Of a stretch of DNA of 64,000 nt, positions 1 to 9,666 are shown in pieces; positions within the stretch are counted from its first letter, which is position 1, and the number at the start of each line of letters is the position of its first letter. Below the pieces are notes generated by a model, which was not told where the DNA came from, did not search any database, and worked only from the letters and a program-made list of their open reading frames with translations. Location of the stretch: the NCBI RefSeq assembly GCF_000732325.1, contig NZ_BBIW01000005.1:248001-312000 (forward strand), written 5' to 3'. Origin of the DNA: Paenibacillus sp. TCA20. Its GTDB lineage: Bacteria; Bacillota; Bacilli; Paenibacillales; Paenibacillaceae. Position numbers and translations under genes: made by a program.

Positions 1-170
1 GGCGGCGGCTCCGGCTTGCGAATGGCTAGCTCCATCTGGTCGAACCCATGCACTAGCTCGGCAATCAGAGCCTGATCCTCTGCGGATACTTCATGGAAGC
101 CTTCGCCATACGTAGGATCCTGCTCATTCAGATTGGCGGATCGTTCCTGCGTTCCTTTATTCCTTTTCAT
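1..170 (-). CDS. yxlC: YxlC-like protein of the sigY operon (3' part cut by window edge)
   Basis: Only the first 56 codons are present; the gene runs off the left edge. It starts with MKRNKGTQERSANLNEQ and is hydrophilic, with an acidic middle (EVSAEDQALIAELVHGFDQM). The ATG lies inside the 3' end of sigY (14-nt overlap), so the two are translationally coupled. In Bacillus subtilis yxlC directly follows sigY, and YxlC works with the membrane protein YxlD to hold SigY inactive. The assignment rests mainly on position and on the general look of this short N-terminus. The rest of the operon (yxlD and others) would lie outside the window. Confidence 0.7.
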   Translation of the reverse strand, partial: MKRNKGTQERSANLNEQDPTYGEGFHEVSAEDQALIAELVHGFDQMELAIRKPEPP

Positions 171-687
171 CAGTCGCCATCTCCTTTCTTAACTGCTGCA
201 ATCCATGATGGATTCTGGACTTAACCGTCCCCGGCGGAATGTCCATCATGACGGCAATCTCATCATAGGCATAACCGTAGTAATGTTTGAGCAAGATCGG
301 AAGTCGCCATTCGTATCCCAGTCTGGACAAAGCCTGCATCGCATCAGTCCATTCCTCCTGCTGAGCTTTCATCTGCCACTCCGTTCGCCGGAATGCCTGC
401 TCCCGGTCCCTCCACTGCTTCTCTACCTTGGTGCGACGCATCTGGTCGATATAAATCCGGGTAGCGATCGTAATCAACCAGGAAGAGAACTTCGATCTTC
501 CGTTATATTGATGAATCTTCTCAATACACCTCAGCATGGTTTCCTGCGCCACATCCTCGGCCTGCTCCGGATTCATCGTCATTTTAATGAGATACTTTGT
601 TAAGAAGGAGTAGTGGGTCTGCAGCAGCTGTGCCATCGCCTGTCGATCCCCACGCTGCGCGCGTTTTATTTGCTTAAGCTCATCCAA
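157..687 (-). CDS. sigY: ECF RNA polymerase sigma factor, SigY type
   Basis: A 176-residue extracytoplasmic-function sigma factor. Region 2 spans roughly residues 10-85 (HYSFLTKYLIKMT, EDVAQETMLRCIEKI, FSSWLITIATRIYIDQMRR), and region 4 with its helix-turn-helix roughly 115-170 (LLKHYYGYAYDEIAVMMDIP then GTVKSRIHHGLQQLRKE). It recruits core RNA polymerase to a small stress regulon. The start shown is TTG at 687, but AAGGAG lies 12 nt upstream of it. An in-frame CTG at 693-691 has 6-nt spacing and is a serious alternative; a TGA precedes it. An ECF-type promoter upstream suggests autoregulation. SigY rather than a generic ECF sigma is favoured by overall similarity and the following yxlC-like gene. 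Confidence 0.87.
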   Translation of the reverse strand: MDELKQIKRAQRGDRQAMAQLLQTHYSFLTKYLIKMTMNPEQAEDVAQETMLRCIEKIHQYNGRSKFSSWLITIATRIYIDQMRRTKVEKQWRDREQAFRRTEWQMKAQQEEWTDAMQALSRLGYEWRLPILLKHYYGYAYDEIAVMMDIPPGTVKSRIHHGLQQLRKEMATDEKE

Positions 688-752
688 CTGCAGTCACTGC
701 TCCTTTCCTTGATTTATGTTTGCTGTATGACCACATCAGCAGAATCAAATAT

Positions 753-780
753 ATTACGAAGAGGTTCACGAATTCGTTCA
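753..780 (-). promoter_or_regulatory. Putative ECF-type (SigY autoregulatory) promoter
   Basis: On the minus strand TGAACG (780-775) is followed after 16 nt by CGTAAT (758-753). The -35 core TGAAC with a CGT-type -10 at this spacing is the usual ECF promoter layout, and sigY in B. subtilis is known to be autoregulated. The element lies about 65 nt upstream of the sigY start codon. The -35 sits in a partly palindromic stretch centred on CGAATTCG. The rest of 688-940 shows no gene. Confidence 0.5.
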
Positions 781-940
781 CTTGAGTATAAAAAACTTTT
801 TATTTCCTTGTAATTATCTAAAACAACGGATTTATCTTCATGAAATTAGCATTAAGTATCCATTAGACATTTATTCCTTTATTCCACAATGGGGACGTAT
901 CTTTACTCGTAATATCTAAGTCCAATAAGTAAGACTTAAG

Positions 941-980
941 AAAAAAATAGCAGTACCTGCTTGTATTCTTCAGGTACTGC
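941..980 (-). terminator. Intrinsic terminator of the EmrE-type transporter gene
   Basis: Perfect 10-bp arms GCAGTACCTG (950-959) and CAGGTACTGC (971-980) with an 11-nt loop. On the minus strand the hairpin is followed by TATTTTTTTC. Confidence 0.85.
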
Positions 981-1015
981 ATGAGTTCTTAAGCTTATTT
1001 AGTTGTCTATAGCCT

Positions 1016-1957
1016 TCACTTCATTCTATTAGCAGCAAAACTATGCAATATCATTCCAAGCATAACAATGATTATACCGCACCAAGATAGCAGAGAGGGT
1101 AAGGGAAGTGATAAAAACAATATCTCTCCAATTAATGCAAAAAGTAGTTCCATCGACTGAGTAGCTTCAACTGCCGCCAACGTTCGCATGTTTTTTCGCA
1201 CCATCTCGGTAGCCTTGAAGAATAAGATGGTAGCGATAACACCGGAAAACAGAGCAACCAGTAAGGATTGAAGGCTCTGCTCCAAACTCGGCAATCCTGT
1301 GCTAGACAGGGCGTACAAGGATAGGATCAACCAGACAGGCAGACTTGCAATCGTCATTCCCAGTACTCTCTGAATCGTATCGATGCGCCCTTCACATAGT
1401 TCCATCATTTTACGATTCCCCAAAGGATAAGCAAATGACGCGATCAGAACGGGGATTGTTCCTAGAAGGAGATGATGAAATGATATGGTCTTGGCTTGAT
1501 CGATTTGCATTAAGATTATTCCCAACAGGATGAATAACGACATGAAGAGACTTTGAATAGGGATTCTGTATCGAATGTTTACTAATCCTTTTTCAGAGGA
1601 TACCTTCTCGCTAAAAAAAGGAGTAAGCAGTATACCTGAGATGATGGTCACTTGCCATGTACCTGCGATAAGCCATCCATGTGAATATGCGGTTGAAAAA
1701 CATATAGGTGCGTAAAACAATCCAAAACCTACCGTACTCCACAAAAGCCAGGCTCTCGGTTGTCTCCTCATTTCAGCCCATAGAGGGAGCCATTTCTTTT
1801 GAATGAATACGATGCACAGCAATATAGGAAGCATAAAAAGAAACCTCAACGAAGCGCTCCAAGCCCAATTTCCGCCCGATAGCTCCATAGAAGCATTAAG
1901 AACAAATGCAAAAGCAAAAAAGAAGGCCGAAGCAATACCAAAGAATATGGGCTTCAT
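1016..1957 (-). CDS. EmrE/DMT-type putative multidrug efflux transporter
   Basis: A 313-residue integral membrane protein with about ten hydrophobic segments and no cleavable signal, matching the 10-TM layout of the drug/metabolite transporter superfamily. It most resembles the putative multidrug resistance efflux transporter (EmrE, PF13536-like) branch; internal landmarks are AGTWQVTIISGILLTPFF, SFAYPLGNRKMMELCEGR and AAVEATQSMELLFALIGE. It would export small molecules across the cytoplasmic membrane; the substrate cannot be read from sequence. The ATG is preceded by GCGAGG at suitable spacing. It appears monocistronic, with its own terminator. Confidence 0.8.
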   Translation of the reverse strand: MKPIFFGIASAFFFAFAFVLNASMELSGGNWAWSASLRFLFMLPILLCIVFIQKKWLPLWAEMRRQPRAWLLWSTVGFGLFYAPICFSTAYSHGWLIAGTWQVTIISGILLTPFFSEKVSSEKGLVNIRYRIPIQSLFMSLFILLGIILMQIDQAKTISFHHLLLGTIPVLIASFAYPLGNRKMMELCEGRIDTIQRVLGMTIASLPVWLILSLYALSSTGLPSLEQSLQSLLVALFSGVIATILFFKATEMVRKNMRTLAAVEATQSMELLFALIGEILFLSLPLPSLLSWCGIIIVMLGMILHSFAANRMK

Positions 1958-2050
1958 TTGATGACCTCGCGATTGAATGACCAGCCTGCAGACCTTTTCA
2001 GGTCATTGAAACGAATCTCCAGTACGCTTAACATCATACTTTCAATGGGT

Positions 2051-2548
2051 CTAATATTGTCCTTGTTCATTTATTTTTTTCTCCATTACGAATACTGTTT
2101 TCTCACGATCATTGACCACAGTTCTAGCCGTGATTACATCTTCAAAGCCTTGTTGCCGCCAAAAACCAAGCGCCGAATCATTTCCTTCCAGAACACCGAT
2201 TCGAAATACAGCGACGTTCCGTCTCCTCATCTCTTCCATGTAAAGCCCAAGTATTCGAGAACCGTATCCTTGACCTTGCAGCCTTTTATCCACTTGCAGC
2301 AGACCAAGCCAAGGGCAATTATCGCTGGGGTTTAACATTATAAACTCTAATATTCCGACAAACCCTTCTCCCTCCCGAACCAGAAACCGTTCAGCCCCTA
2401 GCCTCGCACCGTTTTCTTTATCTCGTGCCAGATCCTCCGGACTCATTACTTCGGAATCGAACGATACACGGTTAAAATACGGATCCGAGTTCAAAATCTC
2501 CATTTCTGCCTGCAGCAAATTTTCGCTTATTTCTACTAGTGTCAGCAT
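2051..2548 (-). CDS. GNAT family N-acetyltransferase
   Basis: A 165-residue single-domain GNAT protein. The acetyl-CoA pyrophosphate-binding motif A is visible as LQGQGYGSRILGLYMEE (Q/RxxGxG/A type), preceded by the strand WLGLLQVDKRL, and the later FWRQQGFEDV is the usual GNAT beta6-alpha4 signature. It transfers an acetyl group from acetyl-CoA to an unknown amine. The start is supported by AGGAGGTAAAAC before the ATG. It is separated from the next acetyltransferase gene by a 204-bp gap that holds a gene remnant, so the two GNAT genes are probably independent. Confidence 0.85.
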   Translation of the reverse strand: MLTLVEISENLLQAEMEILNSDPYFNRVSFDSEVMSPEDLARDKENGARLGAERFLVREGEGFVGILEFIMLNPSDNCPWLGLLQVDKRLQGQGYGSRILGLYMEEMRRRNVAVFRIGVLEGNDSALGFWRQQGFEDVITARTVVNDREKTVFVMEKKINEQGQY

Positions 2549-2585
2549 GTTTTACCTCCTGTTATCCTTTTATCCAATACAAGCT

Positions 2586-2672
2586 TCAATCATCCTTCCG
2601 GTCCATAAAACCATTTTCGATCGTATAACGACGCACAGAGACATAATCCTGCTCCCAAGGCATAATAAACCG
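2586..2672 (-). pseudogene. Possible remnant of a DUF2087-type protein C-terminus
   Basis: Reading the minus strand from 2672 gives a 28-residue open stretch, RFIMPWEQDYVSVRRYTIEN then GFMDRKDD and a stop. The core DYVSVRRY-IE-GFMDRKDD looks like the C-terminal block of DUF2087 proteins (D-YVTLRR-LI-YGF-DR-DG). The frame is closed by TGA just upstream and no start or ribosome-binding site is present, so only a fragment remains between the two GNAT genes. The resemblance is judged by eye over about 25 residues and could be chance. Confidence 0.35.
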
Positions 2673-2752
2673 TCAGCGGGTCTTTGATCTGCTCACGGTC
2701 AATTGTTATGAATTAAAGGTTTATGACATTATCAGTTTAGGTAGCGCTTTTT

Positions 2753-3316
2753 TTATTTTTTCAAATTAATCCATTCGGACTGAAGTAACGAATATTGATA
2801 CTCGTTGACCCATTGTCCATTTGAGTAATAGTTTTCCAAAAGATGACCTTCTCTCCTCATACCCACCCGTTCAAGTAGACGAATTGAGCCTTCGTTTCTA
2901 ACATCGGTAAACGCGATAACCTTGTGTTTATGAAGTTGTTCAAACACAAAGTTGAATAAAAGTTTAATCGCCTCACCGGCATAGCCCATTCCTTGATGCT
3001 CTTCAGCGAGCGTAAAACCAATTTCAACAATTCGAGGCTCATCCAAGAGTGTATGTAGAGCGCAATCTCCAATGAATTGATTCGTTTCAACCAAAACAAT
3101 GGCAAATTGAAACCAGGTACCGGGCTGACCTGGCACATTTGTTATTTGCTGTCTAACAAACGATACTGCATCGTTATATTGATAGTTTCCCCATGGTTGA
3201 AATTTAGCCACAACCGGATTAGTGCGGTACGAATAAAAGGGCTCAATATCTTGTTCTGAGAATTGCCTTAAAATTAATCGTTCTGTGCTGCCATAAATAC
3301 GTTCAGATATACTCAC
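2753..3316 (-). CDS. GNAT N-acetyltransferase, RimJ/RimL type
   Basis: A 187-residue acetyltransferase of the RimJ/RimL (Acetyltransf_3) group. It opens with TERLILRQFSEQDIEPFYSYRTN, typical of that family. Motif A reads EEHQGMGYAGEAIKLLFNFVFE, and NEGSIRLLERVGMRREGHL is the characteristic C-terminal GNAT block. These enzymes acetylate protein N-termini, ribosomal proteins or small molecules such as antibiotics; the substrate here is unknown. The start is GTG, placed by AGGAG 9 nt upstream. Stand-alone gene. Confidence 0.87.
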   Translation of the reverse strand: MSISERIYGSTERLILRQFSEQDIEPFYSYRTNPVVAKFQPWGNYQYNDAVSFVRQQITNVPGQPGTWFQFAIVLVETNQFIGDCALHTLLDEPRIVEIGFTLAEEHQGMGYAGEAIKLLFNFVFEQLHKHKVIAFTDVRNEGSIRLLERVGMRREGHLLENYYSNGQWVNEYQYSLLQSEWINLKK

Positions 3317-3430
3317 GATGACTCACTCTCCTAATGAAATCAGCTATGAAATTGTAGCCTTTGTTATGCTCAATGTTAGAATACGCAATAAGAAAATACA
3401 ACTTATGACCCGTTTCCGTTCCTAAACCAA

Positions 3431-3460
3431 TAAAAAAGCCATTTCCCTAAGGAAAAGGCT
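3431..3460 (-). terminator. Intrinsic terminator of the NlpC/P60 gene
   Basis: AGCCATTTCC-CTAA-GGAAAAGGCT forms a hairpin (3437-3460). On the minus strand it is followed by TTTTTTATTGG. It lies just after the stop codon of the gene at 3479. Confidence 0.85.
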
Positions 3461-3478
3461 AGTATGTTAAGATCATGA

Positions 3479-4276
3479 TTACAATGCACTGCCACCGAAT
3501 AGGAACCGGTATTCCCAATGCTTTCCTTCAATGGAGTCGACTCTTACTCCGCCGGATTCAGCTGAATAAGTCTGCAGGATTTTGCCGTCACCAAGATAAA
3601 TTCCAACATGTGTAATTGTAGCTGAGCTCTTGTTAATACCGGAATAAGCTGATTTGCTTGTCCCTTTATAAGACATAAAGAACATCAGATCTCCACGTTT
3701 CAAGGAAGAAATACTGGATTTTGCATTTCCTTTATTTTTGACGTAAGCTCCTTGCTTACGAGAATCTGAAGGCAGGGTAATTCCTGCTCCATCAATGAAT
3801 GCTTGTCTCACAAAAGAAGAACAGTCAAATGTATTTGTGCTGCTGCGTGATGCACCGTATTCATACGGTGTTCCCAGATATTTCATGCCAGCAGAAATGA
3901 CTTTCTCTACCGTTGAGCTGGTGTTAGTTGAAACAGAGCCTTCGCTGGAGCTGCTTTCATTACTTGAAGAGCTGCTTCCATTTACAGTTTGTGTATATTT
4001 AGAGGAGGACGAAATATATCCCGTGTTTCCTTTTGTATCCTTAACTTTAATCCAGTTAGAGCCGGAAGTGCCTAGCAGGGTAACTGTCTCGCCCTTTTTA
4101 AGCAATCGAATAACAGAAGAAGAAGTACTTGCTGTCTCTCGCAGGTTAACTCCGTATAGCACCTCTTTGGTTGTTGCTGCTGCATAAGATTGGCTTGTGA
4201 ATACTGGCAGGCTTACTGAGCCGAAGAGCAATGCAGATGCAACAGCTCCAGATAGTATCATTTTTGTAACCTTCAT
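3479..4276 (-). CDS. Secreted SH3b-NlpC/P60 peptidoglycan endopeptidase
   Basis: A 265-residue exported cell-wall hydrolase. Residues 1-33 form a Sec signal peptide (KK-rich start, hydrophobic core, cleavage near SQSYAAA). A bacterial SH3 domain follows at about 38-95 (YGVNLRETASTSSSVIRLLK, WIKVKDTKGNTGYIS), then a Ser-rich linker and the NlpC/P60 domain at about 125-265. The catalytic Cys lies in TFDCSSFVRQAF, the His in ATITHVGIYLGDGK, with a second polar residue following. Such enzymes cleave D-Glu/meso-DAP bonds in stem peptides. AGGAGG precedes the ATG. Autolysin-like role inferred; substrate specificity not shown. Confidence 0.9.
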   Translation of the reverse strand: MKVTKMILSGAVASALLFGSVSLPVFTSQSYAAATTKEVLYGVNLRETASTSSSVIRLLKKGETVTLLGTSGSNWIKVKDTKGNTGYISSSSKYTQTVNGSSSSSNESSSSEGSVSTNTSSTVEKVISAGMKYLGTPYEYGASRSSTNTFDCSSFVRQAFIDGAGITLPSDSRKQGAYVKNKGNAKSSISSLKRGDLMFFMSYKGTSKSAYSGINKSSATITHVGIYLGDGKILQTYSAESGGVRVDSIEGKHWEYRFLFGGSAL

Positions 4277-4672
4277 GTTGTAGAACCTCCTGATGTAATA
4301 GGTTTGTTAAGTTTTAAATCCTTCAAAAGCCATAAACTGAACTCATTGTATTCTAGTATATAGCTAAATTTCATCGGACTTAGGACTTAAAACACCCACA
4401 CTTTACATAGTAGAATATAACTACAACAACTATTACAAAAAAATCTATGAACTAAATGTTTTTTTATATATTAAGGCTAATTATTAGCTAAATATCAGAA
4501 TTAAATATATCTTTAACATTAAATATCAACCTGAATTATATTAGGTCAATATATCTATATTTCATTTAGTATCTTTTTAGTTGGATTTACTTACCACATG
4601 CTGAAGTGTCAAAAATAAATACTGAAAATTTGTTATAATTTCTTAACTTTTTTGTAACTATTTTATCTAGCA
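4277..4672. other. AT-rich intergenic stretch without a gene
   Basis: Some 396 bp between the NlpC/P60 gene and the AraC/GyrI gene, both reading leftward. It is strikingly AT-rich (many runs such as TTTTTTATATATTAA) and has no open frame with a ribosome-binding site. It must hold the promoter of the NlpC/P60 gene, but no single promoter stands out by eye, and no clear terminator hairpin for the AraC gene is seen. Confidence 0.5.
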
Positions 4673-5584
4673 TCACAAACGAAGCACCCAAATTTCCATA
4701 CAGTTCATTTCTGGATTTTCCTTGTAATATTTTTCGGCAGAGAACGGATGTGTTTCGATTTCATGGTTACTCAACCACGTCTCAAACAAATATTTATTTG
4801 CCTGATTCAATGCGGTGGTAACAAGCTCTTCGAAGGACTCTGCTTCAATCCTACATACAACATATTCGCCAGCAGGAAGAATTTGTTTAACGATATCATC
4901 ACTTACACTTCTATTCGTTGATGTGGCTAATCCACCGACAAAGTAAAGGAAGGTTCCTTTTTCTAGGTTCGCCATATGAGACATTGCCATTTCAACATCA
5001 CCGTTAATAGAATCTGCTATCTCATTTTTCTGGGATTGAAATGCTCTCCACAGCTGTCCCGGAATATCAATCCCCGTACTTTCACCAACTGGAATCTGAT
5101 TTGCAATATTTACTTCTGCTTCTAAGCCAAAGTATACTTCAGGTTCTTTCAGTAATTTCTTTTGAATTTCTATAACCATATTCCCTACGATCAAAGGGAC
5201 ATTTTCATCAACCAGCACATAATGAGCTGAAATTTCCGGTCTGTTGAAGGTATTTAAGAGCGGCAGATCCCTCTTATATTCTTCGGGAGTCATTTGATAT
5301 ATCTCCTTAAATGCTCTCGAAAAGTTTCCATGACTGGAGAATCCGTATTCTAATGCAACATCCAGAATTCGTAGCTTTGGATTGTTCAGTGCATTTATTG
5401 CTTTGGCCAGGCGGCGGAGTTTTATATATTCCTGTACCGGTTTTCTTACTAATCGCTTAAATAATCGTTGAAAATAAAACGGTGAAAGACAGGCTGCATC
5501 AGCCAGCGTTTCTGTACGAATCTCTTCTGTTAAATGTTCCTCAATATATGTCAGCGTCTTATCTATTGCTTCCCAAGCGTGCAT
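4673..5584 (-). CDS. AraC-family regulator with GyrI-like effector-binding domain
   Basis: A 303-residue transcription regulator. The N-terminal ~105 residues hold the two AraC helix-turn-helix units (LADAACLSPFYFQRLFKRLV and ILDVALEYGFSSHGNFSRAF ending in MTPEEYK). The remaining ~190 residues fit a GyrI-like small-molecule-binding domain (VYFGLEAEVNIANQIPVG, LPAGEYVVCRIEAESFEELV, MEIWVLRL at the end). This HTH-first order is that of the Rob/SoxS-like multidrug-responsive regulators. AAGGAGG precedes the ATG. The ligand and target genes are unknown; neighbours give no firm clue. Confidence 0.88.
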   Translation of the reverse strand: MHAWEAIDKTLTYIEEHLTEEIRTETLADAACLSPFYFQRLFKRLVRKPVQEYIKLRRLAKAINALNNPKLRILDVALEYGFSSHGNFSRAFKEIYQMTPEEYKRDLPLLNTFNRPEISAHYVLVDENVPLIVGNMVIEIQKKLLKEPEVYFGLEAEVNIANQIPVGESTGIDIPGQLWRAFQSQKNEIADSINGDVEMAMSHMANLEKGTFLYFVGGLATSTNRSVSDDIVKQILPAGEYVVCRIEAESFEELVTTALNQANKYLFETWLSNHEIETHPFSAEKYYKENPEMNCMEIWVLRL

Positions 5585-5825
5585 ATCATTACCTCCTTGT
5601 CTTTATATCATAGCTAATTAAATCGCGTTGGGCTTCTCACAGAGTGCTCTAAATTGATATCATTCCCTGCAGATGTCACATTATTGAAGTCTCCGCTCAA
5701 TTGCGGATATTCAAATATTCCAGTATTTCAGTCCACACCGCTGGTTTATTCTTTGAATAATACTGTTATGTGGCTTAATAGCAAATACAGCTAGTATAAG
5801 TGGTCATATAAGGTGGGATGGGGAA

Positions 5826-7617
<1,792 letters not shown>

Positions 7618-7644
7618 CGGAATTTCACTTCTTTATATCAATCC

Positions 7645-7690
7645 AAAAAAAGGGACCCTCACCATCATGGTGAGAGGTCCTTATCTATTC
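7645..7690. terminator. Bidirectional terminator between collagen-like and aldo/keto reductase genes
   Basis: GGACC-CTCACC (7653-7663), loop ATCAT, GGTGAG-A-GGTCC (7669-7680). The A-run 7646-7651 gives a U-tract on the minus strand; TTATCTATTCT follows on the plus strand. It serves two convergent genes. Confidence 0.85.
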
Positions 7691-7774
7691 TGTATACAAT
7701 TGAAGCATGTCCTATCTTACTGCATTTTGTAGACAAAATCACCCTGAAACAGGTAATCATAAATATAATCCCGA

Positions 7775-8710
7775 TCAATACCGCCCACCAAACGCAGTTG
7801 GGCTAACACCGTCAATTCGTTTTATGTCCTCTGTAGTAAGCTCAATTTCAATTGCCCCTACATTTTCTTCTAAATATGTTCGGCGCTTCGTACCTGGAAT
7901 TGGTACGGCTCCCTTAGATATCGTCCAAGCGATCGCTAGTTGTGCAACTGAGCAATTCTTCTCTTGCGCGATTTCTTTAAGTTTGTCCACGATATCAACA
8001 TTCTTTTGGAAGTTTTCACCTTGGAAGCGCGGTAAATATTGACGCATATCATCAGCTTTAAAATCTTCAAAGTTTCGAAGTTCACCTGTGATGAACCCTC
8101 TACTCAGAGGACTATAAGCCACAAATGTGATGCCCAGTTCTTTTACAGTAGGCAGAATTTCTTCTTCCACATCTCGACTCCATAAAGAATATTCCGTTTG
8201 AAGAGCAGAAATTGGATGCACCGAATGTGCTCGACGGATGTTAGCCGGATCTGCTTCTGAAAGTCCTAAATAGCGAACCTTGCCCGCTTTAACTAGATCA
8301 GCCATCGCACCTACTGTTTCTTCAATCGGAACGTTTGGATCGACACGATGTTGATAATACAAGTCGATGTAATCGAGATTGAGGCGTCTCAAACTTTCAT
8401 CAATTGCTTTCTTTACGTAATCAGGGTGTCCTCCGATAAACTCCCAATTCGGTCCGAACGTAAACTTAGTAGCGACGATAGCTTGCTCTCTTCTACCTTT
8501 TAGTGCCTTTCCCAGTAGTTCCTCGTTATGTCCATTGCCATAAGTATCAGCTGTATCAAGAAGCGTTACACCTAGATCCAAGGCCCGATGAACAGTCTTA
8601 ATTGACTCTTCGTCATTTATAGTCCCATAGGTACCCGGAGACATTCCCATCATACCCAGACCGATCGATGAAACGAAAAGATCACTGTTTCCAAGTTTCT
8701 GCGTTCTCAT
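7775..8710 (-). CDS. Aldo/keto reductase
   Basis: A 311-residue NADPH-dependent oxidoreductase of the aldo/keto reductase superfamily (TIM barrel). The catalytic tetrad is visible: Asp and Tyr in [20 protein letters not shown], Lys in [10 protein letters not shown], His in [12 protein letters not shown]. The cofactor-binding end reads [20 protein letters not shown]. It resembles the YhdN/IolS-like group and would reduce aldehydes or ketones in the cytoplasm. GAGAGGATAATTCAA precedes the ATG. It is divergent from a TetR-type gene, the natural candidate for its repressor. Confidence 0.92.
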   Translation of the reverse strand: MRTQKLGNSDLFVSSIGLGMMGMSPGTYGTINDEESIKTVHRALDLGVTLLDTADTYGNGHNEELLGKALKGRREQAIVATKFTFGPNWEFIGGHPDYVKKAIDESLRRLNLDYIDLYYQHRVDPNVPIEETVGAMADLVKAGKVRYLGLSEADPANIRRAHSVHPISALQTEYSLWSRDVEEEILPTVKELGITFVAYSPLSRGFITGELRNFEDFKADDMRQYLPRFQGENFQKNVDIVDKLKEIAQEKNCSVAQLAIAWTISKGAVPIPGTKRRTYLEENVGAIEIELTTEDIKRIDGVSPTAFGGRY

Positions 8711-8803
8711 TTGAATTATCCTCTCTATGGATTAATTAATTTCGAGAAACAGCATATCACATTATTTTTACAAGGTAAACAAATTATATCTTTTTTGTCT
8801 ACT

Positions 8804-8858
8804 TTGTATCTTAATTATATACATGGCTATAATTCAGGTTATAATAGAGTTGAGGGGG
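8804..8858 (+). promoter_or_regulatory. Promoter and ribosome-binding site of the TetR gene
   Basis: TTGTAT (8804-8809), 18-nt spacer, TATAAT (8828-8833); a second TATAAT lies at 8840-8845. The strong SD GAGGGGG (8852-8858) is 8 nt upstream of CTG 8867. Because the promoter lies downstream of the first in-frame ATG (8711), that ATG cannot be the start. Confidence 0.6.
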
Positions 8859-8866
8859 AATATAAT

Positions 8867-9538
8867 CTGAACAACCATGTAAATAAGCCGGATAAGAAGT
8901 ATCAAAATCGAGCTAAGTATATAACGAAGTTGCTCCCTTATTTGCGTAAGCATGGGCTTCAATCCGTTCGAATGGATGAAATAGCTAAATTAATGGAAAT
9001 AAGCCGAGCAACTTTATATAAGTATTTTTCTACAAAAGAAGAGATTATCGGGTTCATAGTTGATGGTTTTATAGAATACATGAATGATTTAACATTTAAT
9101 TCGATGGATTCAGAACAAAGTTACGGTGCTCGGTTTCAGCAAATGTTTGAACAATCTGTCTCTCTAATCGTATACTTCTCGGATGTCTTCATTAAAGAAC
9201 TCGAAACTAGTTACCCAGATTGTTACGGTCGATTTGAGGTTGCTGTAAAGCAGCGTGAAGATAAAATATTAGCTTTTTACAAGGAAGGAATTCAAAAAGG
9301 GATTTTTAATGATTTGAACGGTAAACTTTTAATTATGCAGGATGAAATTTTGAGAGGAATGTTAGATATTAAATATCTAATGTTAAACCAACTAACTGTT
9401 CAACAAATTCTAAACGATTATTATCAGTTGAAGAAAATTCAACTGTTTAAAACTCATAAACTTTCATTAGTTGATGATGCCGCAATGATACCGAGAATTG
9501 AGCATCTAACTCAGAAAATTACCAAAAATCTTTTTTAA
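8867..9538 (+). CDS. TetR-family transcriptional regulator (apparent CTG start)
   Basis: A 223-residue regulator. The N-terminal TetR helix-turn-helix reads YITKLLPYLRKHGLQSVRMD then EIAKLMEISRATLYKYFSTK; the rest is a helical ligand/dimer domain with no recognisable ligand pocket. The frame is open from 8711, but residues before codon 53 are unlike any TetR start and overlap the promoter. There is no in-frame ATG, GTG or TTG between the SD GAGGGGG and the HTH, so CTG at 8867, at 8-nt spacing, is the best start. It is divergent from an aldo/keto reductase that it may control. Confidence 0.85.
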   Translation: MNNHVNKPDKKYQNRAKYITKLLPYLRKHGLQSVRMDEIAKLMEISRATLYKYFSTKEEIIGFIVDGFIEYMNDLTFNSMDSEQSYGARFQQMFEQSVSLIVYFSDVFIKELETSYPDCYGRFEVAVKQREDKILAFYKEGIQKGIFNDLNGKLLIMQDEILRGMLDIKYLMLNQLTVQQILNDYYQLKKIQLFKTHKLSLVDDAAMIPRIEHLTQKITKNLF

Positions 9539-9583
9539 TGTTAAAAAGGTCAAACCAATCAGTTATATACCTAATCGGCAATG

Positions 9584-9625
9584 GGTACAAGCTCTTCTCC
9601 TTGGTTTAAGACAAGAGCTTGTACC
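9584..9625. repeat. Perfect 13-bp inverted repeat between the TetR and GNAT genes
   Basis: GGTACAAGCTCTT (9584-9596) and AAGAGCTTGTACC (9613-9625) with a 16-nt loop, placed between two convergent genes. Neither flank has a U-tract, so it is not a standard intrinsic terminator, though the hairpin could still serve both genes as an mRNA 3' end. Confidence 0.7.
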
Positions 9626-9666
9626 GACACATTAAAAAAGCAGTAATACCTGCCGAGTAAACGTAG

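Noticed and set aside
205-603. 132-codon open frame antisense to sigY
   Set aside because: No SD and no recognisable domain; sigY itself is clear.
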